A stretch of DNA of 64,000 nt from Riptortus pedestris (Eukaryota; Arthropoda; Insecta; Hemiptera; Alydidae). Position 1 is the stretch's first letter; every line of letters begins with the position of its first letter. The notes under the pieces were generated by a model. The model saw only the letters and a list, made by a program, of their open reading frames with translations, did no database searches and was not told where the DNA came from. The position numbers and the translations under genes were made by a program. The stretch covers positions 111,743,001 through 111,807,000 of the forward strand of contig CM032233.1 in NCBI GenBank assembly GCA_019009955.1. The letters run 5' to 3'. This document shows positions 31,205-44,052 of the stretch, piece by piece.

Positions 31205-34170
31205 AGGCAAGTACATCCTCAGATTTATGCTCAAGAGCAGACCAGGGCATTGGTAATACAGGTATGAGCGAATTCCCTTGAACATATTCATCCACATATC
31301 TAGGTATATATCCCACACAGGAATAATCAAATAGAACATAAGTAGTTAACTGAACCACACATGATGCCTTTGGATAGAGAAATTCAATTATCAGAATTTT
31401 ATAAACTGTCAATTGAGATGTACACACCACCCTTGACCCACCACTGCTTTTATATATATATATGACACAGAGTTTGTTCACGCTACTATCAATTTACTAT
31501 TTGCAACTAATATTTGTTGCCTCATACCAATAATTCTTGATGCTATATAAGTCAACTCTCCACTCATTGCTATCATGACACCCATGAAGGGTATGATGAA
31601 ACTTATTTCATTTAATATGTTTATCCAAGTTAAAATTTCACTTTTTAAAAAATAATATTATATGAAGAATAATTAAAGATATAATGTTATTTTTAATTAA
31701 TTTAGGTAGCCTAGGAAATGCTCGTTCAGAAACAGTGTTAATTACATTCTTTTGAGATTGTTTAATGAATATTCATTTTCAATTGTTGAACTCATTCAAT
31801 TGTTTTCTACCTATAAAAAGGGGAAGTAATAAACGTGTATTGCTAAATAAGGAATGACCCATAACATTAACAACATTTTCTAATGTGTACACGAATTTTA
31901 TACTTGAAATAATTTTAGAATGTGTCAATATTTTTGTTAATTATTGTATGCAATTAAGGACAACATAACAATTTCACTTTTAAATAATTCATATGCTGTA
32001 TTCATATATTTTCCAGTCTGTTATACGTTTCTGAAAGTGTTTAAGAAAGAAGTACAGAGGCAAGTAGCTTATATGACACTAAAAGATCTAAAAAAGAGTA
32101 CAATTATGCTGGTCATCATAATATACCATCAAATATGTACAAATTTGGACAATGACTTGCATATATCATTTTTCTTTATAAACATTTAATAAACACAGAC
32201 AGCAATGTACATCAAAACATCGAACACAAAGTATATTACATTTATTACAATTTCCTTTTCATTAAGGAATTAAATTTCTGAGCATTTTCCAGGTGTGAAT
32301 AAATTTAAAATTAAAGTTAAACATTTAACACTGAAAACAAATCTAAACATCGACTTTATACTTTTTCATAACATTTATATTCATCTGTAGATCTAATTGA
32401 AACATTTAGATTCTTTAAAACAACTACAACATCCAATATTGACACCAATCAAGATAAAATTATTGTAATTTATATTTAAATATTATGAAGGAAGTAGTCT
32501 TATTTTGCTAACATCAATAAATACATCAGAACTCTAACATCAATTAAATTCCATTTGATATTATATTACATAAACAGATAAAAACACACCAACAAATTCT
32601 CTATATAGAAGTCTGGTTAAACAGCCATTTTGTTTAATTTACAGGAAGAATTAAAATTAGAAAGTAATTTTTAGACATTTAAAAATTGTTCTAAACACTT
32701 GGTAATTAAGACAAGACCCATTTTTTTTATTGATTTTCAATCTACATTTAACAGGTGTTTTCTTTGAAAGAAAATCAAAACAGAGGACAGTCTTATTCAT
32801 GCTGTATTGTGTTATTAGTTTTTTTTTTTGGTCAAAACTGAATAATAAAATTATTACAATTAATAAATGTTATTATTACGTTATTACATACTTTTTCCTA
32901 AAGTTTCTTAGTAATAATCCATACATCTAAAAGGCCCAATTTAAACACTAATTCTGAGTACAATATATATTCTTTCAAATCACATATATCTACTTTTTAT
33001 GAAAAAATTACTCTCCAATTGTACGATAAAATATTTTTATGAATAAAAATTTAAAGATAAAGTTATCATGAAACAACCATGCAATCACAACATCAATGCT
33101 ATATAAGTACAATAATTCTATAAATACTTAAAATATATGAATGTATTGAACAATACATATTAATGTTTATTATCTAATATCATTTTAGGCTACATCATAT
33201 GCTTTATTCCTAAAACGAATCATTTCACAGTTGTTTGACTTGTGACATATTTGTAATATAAAATATCTCATTAATAACTACATGTAAAAATGCCTGGACA
33301 AAGTTAAATGGTTTAACATTTTAATGTGTATCATATTATTAACTGGTGCTAATGAATTACTGTGGCTTAAGTAATAATAATGGATAGATCACTTAGCTAA
33401 AGTTGGTAAGAAATTTTTACATTGAATCATTCTTCAAAAAGTAAGGAGAAAGGTTGTAGGAATGAGGTTTGTCAGAGGCTTACTGTCTGCCAATATGGAA
33501 AAACATTAATTATCACTATGCAAAGTAGAAAAATGATTTTTATTTGAGCATGTTCTAAGTTCCTTAGTTTCTTTATGAAGCTCATTTTATATATTAGGTA
33601 TAGCTTTTTTTTTGGGGGGGGGGTTATTCTATTCTATATACATGTTTAATTTCACTGGATGTATTTTACAATATTCAGATAAAAATTTTTTTGAGTAATC
33701 AATTATGCATATTTGGAAATTGGCTATAAGCGTATAATGAATGAATAAATGATTTCGGTATACCTTCTGAGTTTTGACAATTTTCATAGCAATTTACATG
33801 CTCTTTATTACTGTGACAAAAATACTTTCACACACCATAAGCTTTTTTTTTTCATAAGATAACCTGATCAAGACACAATATTACAAAATTTAAAATATTC
33901 ATAGTTTTGGTGGTAATTTCGGAATTCTGAGGAAGCACATTACTTGTAATAATTTTATGAAATCGAATTAAAATCTGTTGCTGCTCCATGTGAAAGGGGT
34001 TAACACTTGTCTTCAATAATACTACCCTTGGATGCAAAATATATTTTTAAGCTATAAAATTTACAAGAGCAAGCACAAAGAATTGGGACTTCCTTCTTGG
34101 TCTCAATAATATATTTTATAATCGTTCTATTGTAGAGTCTAAATTCAAAATCAAAAGTCCATGAGTGTTT
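31205..34170. other. Gene-poor AT-rich sequence
   Basis: Short TA run near 31452 and a T9G10 homopolymer junction near 33605-33625. No gene or RNA recognised. Confidence 0.55.
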
Positions 34171-34345
34171 TTTCTTTATTAATGTCCACTTTACTGAGGC
34201 CAATAGGCATGGGTTATCAACAGGTTACCACTCTTTCCTAGCCAGGATGGGGCCAGGATTTATTTAGCGAGGTTGCCACAAAATAAATTCCTATTGCCCA
34301 TATGGGAATCGAACCCATGACTCTTGGTTTACCAAGATTATTAAG
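34171..34345 (-). mobile_element. tRNA-derived SINE copy (partial)
   Basis: Reading the minus strand gives GGGTTCGATTCCCATATGGG (B-box), AGGAATTTATTTTGTGGCAA, CATCCTGGCTAGGAAAGAGT and AAAGTGGACATTAATAAAGA. The body matches the 25126 copy. The A-box end is lost. Confidence 0.75.
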
Positions 34346-34719
34346 ACATAATAATAATCAGTAATTAGTTCACAAAAAAAAAGTAAATCTTCATTTGACG
34401 ACTTATTTTAAATAATTAACATTGTTCCAGATTGCTTAATTAGGATGAAATTTGCAAGAGAAGTTCTATAGTTAATGACATCCCCAAAAATGACTGGGTG
34501 CCTAAAATTATTGTTAATCAAAAGTTTAGAATATGTAAAGTTAGTAAACTAAGACTAACGAATTTTGAAATTGATACTATTTAAAGGCTAGAGGGTGTAT
34601 CACTCTCACCTTGGCTATGCCTCACCGTTATGGATAAAAAATGAACAATATACTCATTGTCAGAGCTGAACAGTCTGGAAGAAGGAATTTGATTGGGCGT
34701 TAATCCAGTTCTGCATATA
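34346..34719. other. AT-rich sequence, nothing recognised
   Basis: No gene or element end apart from the MITE border. Confidence 0.5.
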
Positions 34720-35353
34720 AACTCAACCGCAAAAAAAAAACCGGACACTTAGATTTAATCTAATCTAATCTGATCTATTTAATAATTTTGTTAAATACTT
34801 AATATATATGTATATTAATCTTTTTAATTAAAATAATTGGTTAATCTATAGGTTATTTAAACAAAATCGGCCAAAAGTGAATAATTTTTATTGATTATTT
34901 ACAAAAAAATACAAAATAAAAAAAAAGAAAAAGATTTAACACATTTAAAAAAAAAAAATTATTCTTCATTTTTATTACAGTGAATGGTAGACTCGCTACC
35001 CCAAGCGTTTCGGCAATGTAACGTAAGCTCCGGCCTTCCATGTAAGTTTGAAAGACCCATTATTCTGGACCGAAATAAAAATAAAACATTAATTAAAGAA
35101 AAATGCTTGGTTAATAATTAAAGATGTTTAAATGTGCGAAAAACTACTTACAGTTTAGAATAGATCAACTTCACGACAAATAAATCTAATCGGAGTTTTA
35201 TCTAATTGTTTACTAATCCTGAAGGGATTAGTTCAATGGACTTAGACTCTAAATTCTCTGTAATAACTAGAATACCCACATAAAGAAAATTGCTGAAAAT
35301 TAGCTTTTAATACGACAAAAATGAAGTGTCCGTTTTTTTTTTGCGGTTGAGTG
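34720..35353. mobile_element. Tc1-like MITE, copy 2 (634 bp)
   Basis: Ends ACTCAACCGC, A-run, CCGGACACTT, flanked by TA at both sides (34718-34719 and 35354-35355). It aligns along its length with 12672-13291. The helix-turn-helix reading is frameshifted here: GRSLRYIAETLGVA then STIHCNKNEE one frame over. Confidence 0.88.
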
Positions 35354-35355
35354 TA

Positions 35356-35556
35356 TATTCCCATTGGGGGCGTGTATCCCCCACTCTCTGTAACCCGCTC
35401 AATCTGCTTTCTACTCGACGAGGAGATCCCATACAGAGCAGATGTAGTCAACCCGAGAGACTCTTCCATGATCAAAATTGATCTATTTTTCATTAAAACG
35501 CGTACAATTGTAGTCATGTGAGTGAATAAATAGTGTAATTCCAACATGACACTCAA
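35356..35556 (-). pseudogene. Fragment resembling an insect DNA-transposon N-terminal region
   Basis: The minus strand reads LMKNRSILIMEESLGLTTSA then LYGISSSSRKQIERVTESGG and TPPMG. Many insect DDE transposon ORFs have a similar segment before the catalytic core (a leader, helices with T-x-x-S/T, then G-G-x-F-x-x-P-G-K). This is recall, not a search. It directly abuts the Tc1-like MITE. Confidence 0.25.
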
Positions 35557-35559
35557 AAG

Positions 35560-38446
35560 AAGAACTTATAACCTGCGTAAACCTAAGACTACATCGGTAA
35601 GATCAGGTCATCTAATACAGACGTGTTAACAATTACGCAACGAGATAAACAAACATCGCCAGATACGGTAACCAACTAATAGCTGACTACTACATAAATA
35701 CAGGAACTTTCAAGAAACTACCCAGTAAAACTATCAACAGGCTTGAAAATGGTGCTATCGAATCTAATGTGCTTACAATTTGTACTCAACGATCAACCCC
35801 TCATGACAGTAGCTTTGACAATAGTATTATTGAAATATATTCAGCTGAAGCAACCCACTCTTCTTGGCATGCCATTGTAATTTGACTTTGTAGTTAACAT
35901 AAATGTTTTATATATTCGACATCTTTAATTAGTGATTATATCTTACATTTCAGTGTTTCTTGTTCACATTTATTTAACATCTCAGAGTATAGAGTTCCAA
36001 GTACATTTTTTATATCTTTCAATGTGTTTACCTTAATTACGTTTAATAGGATTAGGCCCAACACATTAAAATTCACTATTATTTTTAACACTGAAATTAA
36101 GAGCGTAGAAGAAGACAGTAGATCTGCGTTGGGTTGATAAGATTAGAGCGAAGAAGGAGTGAGGCAGTGGCTATTGGAATGAGAGGGGTTTTGACAGATG
36201 AGCATTCGTGTCTTATGAGAAAAAAGATAGACGTTATACGAGTTAAGAGGGCTATAGTCGTAACTCCAACATTGACAAATACGCATGATCAATCTTTTTC
36301 TGAAAATTTGTATGAATAGTTTTCGCTACCACACCGTGCAAATGTAATAGTTTTATCTTGAAAAGTGGCAAGTTCAGCTCATAACGAACTCATTATGACT
36401 ACCTTTATTCATATTTATTTGAAAAATAGAAAACCCCGTGATATGTGTTTAATCAAAAGGAAACCTATTCCTAAGTCCACATACTCAGGATGCCGAAAAT
36501 ATATTCACGTGATTGGCTCAGCAAAATGAATGATTACACTTTTTTGAACCTCATGTCACACCCTTAGTAAAAAAAAACAAACAAAGGAGAAGCTTTATCA
36601 CCTCAGGGAAGATAGGAAAATACCAATTTCTTACGGCTGGGGAGTTAATGTAGGTATCAAATGGTCAACCATAATTTCACCACAAGCAAAAATTCGTACA
36701 GCTCCTGAAACCTGTAATGCTATTTGCGAGATAATAATATTGTTCAAACAAATGTCGATCGTGTGTGAGCCCCGCACGTGGTGTTACATGAATTAATATG
36801 TAACGGTGTTAACTCTAACTTTGCTTGCCCTATTGTACCGTGTTCTAAAATGCATAATTGAAATTCAGTCAGTGCTCAAGCCTCTTATACAGTCAAATGG
36901 TTGCACAAAATAACTGTTCAAACGCTCAAGCATGCTTGTTTAAAATGATTGGCCAGGCATGTTTGTCAAGCTAAATAGTGTGTTCAGAACTTAATGGATG
37001 ACACCTGAAACAAACCAAATCCTTTCCAGAGAAGAACACAATGAACTGTTAACCAGTCGAATAGTACTAAAATCATAATTAAAATATAGTTACTCTCTGC
37101 TTAAATATTGAAAGACATCGAAGAATTCATTTATGAAATTGCACCTTATAAAAACGAATAACTTAACATAATTCATCTTCAAATCAGTCTGTGAGCATGT
37201 GAAGTAAAAACTTAATGTTCACTAGACAAACAATTTTTACTGTAATAAATGATATTGTTTGATATATATTTTAAAATAAAATAATGTATCATTGAAAACA
37301 AATATAATAAAACAGTCAACTACATTTAAGAAGTGAGGTATCATTAATAGTAATTTGAAATGTAATTAAAGAAAGAAACCTGAATATGACATCCTAACTA
37401 AAGAGAGAGAAACGAGGTTTGAAAAGGTGTTTGTTTATTATTCTTCATATTCAATTACATCCTTTTTATACACAGGCAATATTCAGCTCCCTTTCTTTTC
37501 TTTTTTTCAGCCAAACCAAACTCAAGCCAGAAAAATAAATCTCTCTTAACATTCCACAAAACGTATAGTAGGTCATTTAAAGATCTAAATAATTAATTTA
37601 TTACAAAACATTATTTACCCCTCTACCAAATAAACTGTGCTAAAGAATATTATGTGTGTTTGTAATTTCTTTAATGATTTAGAAATTAGAAAGATATTCT
37701 ATCGTATAAATAATAAGAATGACAACAAATTCATTTTTCATTGGAAACAATACAAGTAATAAAATGTCGTAAACAAAAATACTCTTAAATGTGTTATTAG
37801 ACACTAGTTGATAAATGCTATAAGTCTGGGCTGAGCTTGGAGTCTGTAGTTTCGCACTTAGCATCAACTGACGTCCAGACTTCGCGGTGAGGAGCCCGAA
37901 ACAGTCTGAGAGTACTCTTTTCTGACCTGAAATAGTGAAATTACAAATTCAGTGATATTATTTTGTGAGTCTCAAAATATATTGTCATAGAATATATGTG
38001 GGCAACCACCGGCCAGCGGTAAGGTTTGATCATTGTTGAATGTTTCAACGATGAAAGTAAATAAATCAAAACATCATACAAGGCTGACTGACGATAATTT
38101 GGAAAATTCTTTTCGTCTTTGTATCAGTGGAATTAATCCAAACATCGATCGATTATTTTCCCAAATTCAAGCTCATTGATTTCGGTGTCACTATTTAACT
38201 TTCGTTGTTTGTAATAATTCCAAATTTTACGATTTAATTATAATGGCTATTTTTTTCATTTCATTTTTGTTATTTTATTATAATTTCATGTCTGATATCT
38301 ATCGTTAAAAATTATGAACACTACTTTAAAATGCACTACTTTTAAAAGCGGCCTGCGAACGTATTTGCACACTAAAGTTTGGCCCACAACATATCAAAAG
38401 TTGCCCATATCTGTCATAGAGCTTTTTCCAGCAATGTTTTAATGGT
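35560..38446. other. Gene-poor sequence
   Basis: A 61-codon frame at 36134-36319 has no recognisable motif. No RNA gene or element termini recognised. Confidence 0.5.
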
Positions 38447-38563
38447 TTGTATTTATTTATTAACGTCCACTTTTTGCAACTAATGCTAATTGGAACGGGT
38501 TATCTACAAGTTACCACCCTTTTCTAGCCAGGATGGGACTAAAGATTTTATTTAATGGATTGT
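38447..38563 (-). mobile_element. tRNA-derived SINE, 3' body fragment
   Basis: The minus strand reads CCCATCCTGGCTAGAAAAGG, GTAACTTGTAGATAACCCGT and AAAAAGTGGACGTTAATAAA with an A/T-rich tail. The tRNA head is absent, as expected of 5' truncation. Confidence 0.75.
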
Positions 38564-39529
38564 TTGAACATATTCTGAAAATAATATATACATTTAATAA
38601 TGAAAGAAATAATTTGTAAAATACGTTCTTTTGATCTTCCAGTCAGATCTTGTTTTGAATCCGCTAAGTAGAAAGCTTAAACACATTTGTCTCTAGTCTG
38701 TTTCCAATGTTTTATAATGAGAGCGAACATTTGAGGTAGTCGTTACAGATCCTATCTACTTAATTGGTCATGAATTCACACTAAATTGAATGAGCTAATG
38801 ATATAATATGACAGTTCCATCAGACGTTGGATATATGTATAATATGATAAAATCTGGTAAAGGAAGTCTATGAAAAAGATATTGCATTCTTACTAAGTGC
38901 TCAGGGTGCCCTGCATGACTCTCCAGCTGTAACTTCGTAAAACATAGTCCTGAGTGCCATTTATTATATTTATTTGAGTCCCATTTATTTTACTTTTTGT
39001 TCAATATGTATTGAGTCTAACCTTAACAGTTATAAGCATCTAACGTACTTATCATATGGATCAAGTTTTATTATTACAAATAATGTGTATGCCAATCATA
39101 AAGTAAAGTCGTGGAACGTTGTATCTTCGGGATATTTTGGCTTTGTGAACATAGAATCTATATTCTCCATGCTCAACGTTTCCACATCATGATTTTACGA
39201 GCGGAAAAGAAGATGCTTGCACTAAATCCTTATACCTACAATCGAGGGGATCGAACATTCTTTAGATAGGGTAGGTGTCTGTATACTCGAATATTTTATT
39301 CCTAGAGTCTTGCAATGAAAGCAGTGATATATGGATTGAGTTATGGTTTAGAAGTGCCGTCCTAAGGACTGGTGAATCAAGCAGGGAATTTTTCTGCTAG
39401 ATATATAAATAAAACTTTTCATAATTTTGGGAGAAATTCTATTTTAATTTGGTCCTCCGTCATTAGAGCCAGATAATGTATTTGATTTTGAGTAAATTTC
39501 TAAAGGAAGTGGTGGTGGTCTAATGAGAC
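38564..39529. other. AT-rich sequence, nothing recognised
   Basis: A 72-codon frame (38974-39192) is unremarkable. Confidence 0.5.

Positions 39530-39616
<87 letters not shown>
39530..39616. repeat. (TG)n(TA)n compound microsatellite
   Basis: About 16 TG units followed by about 26 TA units. Confidence 0.97.
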
Positions 39617-39618
<2 letters not shown>

Positions 39619-39779
39619 GCTCTATATACAGGTTGTCCCATGTTCCCGTGCCACCCCGCTTAAAATTGCCAATCGTATTAATAAAAGGCTGAGATTTCGT
39701 GTGTCAGAATTGTGACCCCTGAAGAATCTTTTCAGTCCATGTTCAGCCTCGTAACCTTCTCCAGCGACCTTAACTTCGG

Positions 39780-40170
39780 AATTTCCAATGGAATGTCATA
39801 CTTGTTATGATGGATTCTTGTAGAAAATCAAATTCTAAAAAGAGTTTATATTGGGTGTCCTTCCCACTTCTCAATCACTGTTCGGTCATCAAGAAGAGAA
39901 ATGTTTCCCCAACGCAGTATCAGTCGCAGCTAACACATTCAGTGGCCACCCAGGCCACCCGATCTGACAGAAATGGATTATTTTCTATAGGGGAGGGTCA
40001 AAGGGATCTCTACCAGAACAGGTCGCAGAATATTGAAGACATGAAAAATAAAATCAGATTGGCGATAAATTCAGTTTCAGTAGCAGAAATACATAGTGGC
40101 AAAAAAGATTTCAGATACCGTCTTTTAAAGTACATAAATGAAGAAGGACGCATTTTTTGTATTCATCCAA
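39780..40170 (+). pseudogene. Mariner-like DDE transposase, C-terminal remnant
   Basis: Reading across frames gives QWPPRPPDLTEMDYFL, then a stop and G-R-V-K-G, followed by YQNRSQNIEDMKNKIRLAIN and LKYINEEGRIF. This corresponds to the W-P-P-R-S-P-D-L-T-P-x-D-F-F-L-W-G and N-I-E-D-x-K blocks plus the C-terminal C-I-x-x-x-G-G-H-F region of a widespread insect transposase. Stops and frameshifts are numerous. Confidence 0.65.
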
Positions 40171-40254
40171 GAATAATTTGGCGTTATTTCGTCTTAAATA
40201 CTTTTCTTTATTATTTTAGAATCCATTCCTTTTTCCGTAGACTTATTTCAAAGA

Positions 40255-40700
40255 TAATTTTCATTTTATCGTTACCAAACTCGGTATTTAACGTTTTATG
40301 TAAATATAAAGATCAAGTTTGTTAATGGCTGAAATCCGACCAGTGGGAAGGGGGATTTCGAAAAGTCATAATATATCCGTAATTATGCGTCGGATCGAAA
40401 TATTGTATAGATCCAATCTTATTGCAAATGTTATGTTCTATAAATGTTGTTACTTTTTTCACTATGTTGATTATTAAGGGAGAAATTTTCTATTTTCGGC
40501 TTTCAGTAAACCTCCACTCCTACCCATGTCATATTAAATAAGCTGCTATACTTTGAAGCACTTTATTTGAAGCCTAAATACCAAATATTGTTCTCATTGA
40601 ACATTTACTTTTTGAGATAAGTGTAAATACGTGACGCACATTGGAAATTTTCTTTCAATATCTTAAGGATGATTAAAAAACAATAGAGAGAGCACTATTT
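40255..40700 (+). repeat. Repeat family 'A' copy 2, partial
   Basis: Contains CGTTACCAAACTCGGTATTT, AAGATCAAGTTTGTTAATGG, CTGAAATCCGACCAGTGGGA and GTCGGATCGAAATATTG in family order. The extension AAGCCTAAATACCAAATATT GTTC also occurs near 53340, so the family has a longer form. Confidence 0.6.
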
Positions 40701-41392
40701 TAGAAAGACAAAATTAATACTTGAATCTCGAGAGTGGGAAAATGAAGAACCTAATCCTCCAATTTTAACCCCCGTAGTTATGTTCTGAGTGAAATAGGAC
40801 CTGTCTGGCCTTCCCATTCACTTCTTATTAAGGTGTGCCTTATTTATTTCACATTTCTCTAAAAACGATCTACCTTCGCCATGAAATTTATTAATAGAAT
40901 TGGTACTTTCCGAGCTATTCAAGTAAGAACTTTTTATACCCCGTCTCTCCCAAGCATTGATTATTTTTTTTAAAAAAAGTCAGTTTTTACTTTAATGTAT
41001 CTAAAATTTGATATAATTTACAGAGCACGGAAATGATATGAACACGCATTTTTAGATTTTGAATATAAATCAGAAAGTAAAGTAGAGTTGTCCAACGTGA
41101 GTAATGGGTGGCATTTCTGTGCGATTAACTCCACCGCTCTTACTTCCCATTAACTTAGCTATTTAAGCCACTTTTTATAATTAATCCTGCAATAAATAGA
41201 ATTGCTTTAATGTGCTCAGTACATATTTATTGTCACCCTTTAAACTCTTAAATTTAAATACTGGGTTGAATTACAGTGAAGAGAAATTGTTTTATTATAA
41301 TAGAAGAGAATATACACCTCCCAGTGTGCAAGGTAATTTGTAGGGATACCCTGTGGCACGACCGTCCTTAGATCCGCCAACCTCACATAAGT
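40701..41392. other. Unassigned interior sequence
   Basis: No gene or repeat border recognised. Confidence 0.4.
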
Positions 41393-41515
41393 GTTTTAGC
41401 AGATTTCCCTTAAGGAAAATCAGCTATTGAGGTCGTACTCATGACACGATTTTCGAAAAATTTCTTCAAATATCCATCGATCCTACCCAGGAGATGACGA
41501 AAATGAGGTCCGTTC

Positions 41516-41568
<53 letters not shown>

Positions 41569-42129
41569 GCGTTTAGTTTCAAAACCAGGTACATCCGTTT
41601 TTTTCAAAAACATTTTTTTTTTAATTTTTCATAAGTTTTTAATGCCGGAAATGATGTATTGGACGCGTTTGTTCCAAAACCATCTAGATCCTTCCAAAAT
41701 CAATACCGGCAGATAATGAAAAAAATGTGTTAAACTAATTTTTTAAAAAAAATGAAATCTATTTTGATCAGTCCTAAAAAATTTTTGAAAATGGATGTAC
41801 CTGGTTTTGAAGCCAAACGCCCCATATATATATATATATATATGTCTGTTAATACTCAAGCGGTCGCAATTTTTGTTTGATCGTCAAATTCGTTAATGGC
41901 TGAAATCGGACCAGTGGGAGGAGGTGGGATTTTCGAAAATTCGAAAATTCCGTTTCTATAAGTCGGATCAAAAAGGTGTATAGAACAAATATTATTGTAA
42001 ATTGAATGTACTATAAATATTGTTATATACATTTATTCTCTATCTTGAATATTAACCGAGATATTTCCAGTTTTCAGTCATGAGTACGACCACAATAGAT
42101 GATTTCCCTTAAGGGTAATCTGCTAAAAA
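41393..42129. mobile_element. Repeat family 'A' copy 3, both termini present
   Basis: The left end TTTTAGCAGATTTCCCTTAA continues GGAAAATCAGCTATTGAGG and GTCGTACTCATGAC. The right end is the complement of the same series (TTTTTAGCAGATTACCCTTA, GTCGTACTCATGAC). The terminal repeats are about 50 bp at about 85% identity. The interior carries the family landmarks and a TA tract that has received another MITE. Confidence 0.7.
41565..41824. mobile_element. Small MITE (260 bp) nested in the TA tract of family A copy 3
   Basis: Ends TGAGGCGTTTAGTTTCAAAA and the complement of TGGGGCGTTTGGCTTCAAAA, each continuing CCAGGTACATCC. TA borders both sides. The repeat family copy without this insert (11308-11985) has an uninterrupted tract at this place. 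Confidence 0.75.
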
Positions 42130-42240
42130 CTTCGTCATGGTTTTCCCTATTAGTTTACAGTTATATTTTACCAAAAACAAGTGGCCCTTATTCCAAGAAT
42201 CAGATTGTTTAAGTTAATATACATTTTATTTCTGAAGAAG

Positions 42241-42274
42241 TGTGTGTGTGAGTGTGTCGTGCGTGAGTGCGTGC

Positions 42275-42315
<41 letters not shown>

Positions 42316-42322
42316 CGTGCGT
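42241..42322. repeat. (GT)n-rich microsatellite
   Basis: GT repeats with GC interruptions inside the mariner-like interval. Confidence 0.9.
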
Positions 42323-42425
42323 GAAAGGATTCCCCGATTGAAAAGCAGTTGCTCTGGCAGACAATAACATTCTTCAACTGTTTTCAATTAATCTGGCTTG
42401 TGACTGTGTTCTGGGACACCCTGTA

Positions 42426-42957
42426 ATTAATATACTCATACTTAATTGTTTTACCTCTGAAAATTCCTCCTGCTTCTCCTACTTTGTTTTTTATTTGTAA
42501 TTATGTGTATTTTAGACAGTTATTCAATGTTTTATGTCTCTTACGATGTTTTTAGTGCTCGCATTTATTTATTTATTTGGAGTTTTTCTGAATGTAATTC
42601 TACTTGTCAAATTGTTGTTTGAACCATTATATCTCTAGATAGTTGAGGAAATTGTCGATAAACGATTACGCTTAAAATACATTTCAATTAAATACATTGG
42701 ATCGCCATTTTTGAGTTGTATATTCTATACTAGCACCCTCATCACCATCATTGTTAAATGAGTATGGAGTATTAATTTTTCAACCACTGAAATACTTAAA
42801 AATTCTATATAATTCATTTTTATATAAACCATTTTTTTTCAAAACTTTCAAAGAAAATGTTTGAGTAGAGTTGAGTAATAGTTAATTTGTTTAAAATGTT
42901 TCTAACATTTTAAACATAATATCATTTGTTGAGGTTGAAAGTAATTTACAATGTACT
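42426..42957. other. AT-rich sequence, nothing recognised
   Basis: No gene or element border seen. Confidence 0.5.
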
Positions 42958-43043
42958 TTTGTTATTATTTTTAGTACTTTTTTTTATGTACTTTCGGCAA
43001 CAGCGCAGACATCACCAGAGCTTCAGAAAAATGTTTTTTTTTC
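42958..43043 (+). repeat. Short dispersed repeat, copy 1 of 2
   Basis: CTTTCGGCAACAGCGCAGAC then ATCACCAGAGCTTCAGAAAA matches 50490-50575 (CTTTCGGTAACTGCGCCGAC, ATCACCAGAGCTTTAGAAAA). The SINE at 43044 begins exactly where this match stops. Confidence 0.6.
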
Positions 43044-43168
43044 GGGGGCTCAGGTTGGCCGTGCGAGTTAGGGCGTTGGTCCTAATCTCGCGTGGTAGAC
43101 CTAGAGTGGCGGGTTCGATTCCCGCCCTGGGCAGTAGAAATTTATTTAGTGACGGACTCACTAAATAA
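43044..43168 (+). mobile_element. tRNA-derived SINE, head and proximal body
   Basis: GGCTCAGGTTGGCCGTGCGA, B-box GGCGGGTTCGATTCCCGCC and GTAGAAATTTATTTAGTGAC are nearly identical to the 25126 copy. It is cut off before the distal body. Confidence 0.8.
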
Positions 43169-43249
43169 ACTGAATGAAAAACACTAAAATTTCCTATAAC
43201 GTTTTTGACATATGCAAAAGAGATAATACTCAACCAGACGCATTTTGAA

Positions 43250-43640
43250 AAGTGGTAGTTTCTAGTGGTAAATCAATTAATATGCCGAAATTCACTGAAT
43301 TAATTTGTGAACCTAAATATTTATATTTGAGGCATTATATGTGGTATTATTTGCCAGTATCTTTACATAAATTGCTTTTTCATGGACCTGATATTATTTC
43401 TTTTTCCATTGCACCAATTGGGCAATTATCAGAAGAAGCATTAGAGTGCCGATAAAGGTATCTCAGAGAACACAATACAAGGAAAACTTCTCGTATTGAA
43501 ACAAATATGGTGTAATGAAAATGCTCCTCCTTTCGTCAGACCTGTATTTGTTAATTTTAATAAATGTTTGCTCCAAAACCAAACAACAATTTAAGAAAAC
43601 GCTTCATCATACCTAATTTACTATCAACTGGTTCTGAAGA
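43250..43640 (+). pseudogene. Remnant of an uncharacterised invertebrate protein with a PIGQLSEEA motif
   Basis: The plus strand reads YYLPVSLHKLLFHGPDIISF, IAPIGQLSEEALECR, a stop, then RYLREHNTRKTSRIETN and, one frame over, LLLSSDLYLL. I recall a recurring uncharacterised invertebrate protein segment with P-I-G-Q-L-S-E-E-A followed by R-x-x-R-E-x-x-x-R-K-x-S-R-x-x-T, often in transposon-rich annotations. Function is unknown to me. Stops and a frameshift make this copy dead. Confidence 0.4.
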
Positions 43641-44052
43641 GGAATAAGTTGTTTTTATTTCTAATTTTCTGTATATTTTTTTTTATAAATTCGTAAATAT
43701 CAAAGCTTCCATTTACATTTTATGTAAGTTTATACCTTAATAAATTATTTTTCTATGTGAAAACATTTTTTTTTCCATGTTTGTGTTGTTTAGAAACCTA
43801 AAAAATAATAAACCTTGTCAAGACAGAAATAAGATTTTTGATTTCTTACGTCATATACTCGAGGCATAGAGAAATTTTACTTTAGAGAAAATGTCTTGTT
43901 TAAATTAAATAAGAAAAATAAATGGTATAGTCTATCCTACTATACTTACCGGGAATGTTCTATCTCTCTGTATAATTACTCATAAACTTATTGCTAATAA
44001 TAATATACAGCTTAATAATGCACAACTTATTGCTAATTCTAGCTACTATTTA
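43641..44052. other. AT-rich sequence downstream of the GPCR stop codon
   Basis: It may include 3' UTR of the receptor. No other feature seen. Confidence 0.5.

Larger units (their letters stand above)
39627..42425 (+). mobile_element. Decayed mariner-like element with nested insertions
   Basis: The ends are TACAGGTTGTCCCA (39627-39640) and the complement of TACAGGGTGTCCCA (42412-42425), 13 of 14 matching, of the ACAGGGTGTCCCA type common in insect mariner-like elements. Between them lies a transposase remnant (39780-40170) with matching insect transposase text. The interior is swollen by family A repeats and a further MITE, which would explain 2.8 kb rather than about 1.3 kb. Pairing of the two ends is inferred. 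Confidence 0.5.

Noticed and set aside
36134..36319. 61-codon plus-strand frame
   Set aside because: No recognisable motif and no support beyond chance length.
39444..39715. Tyr/Ile and Cys/Val repeat frames on both strands
   Set aside because: Translation of a (TG)n(TA)n microsatellite.
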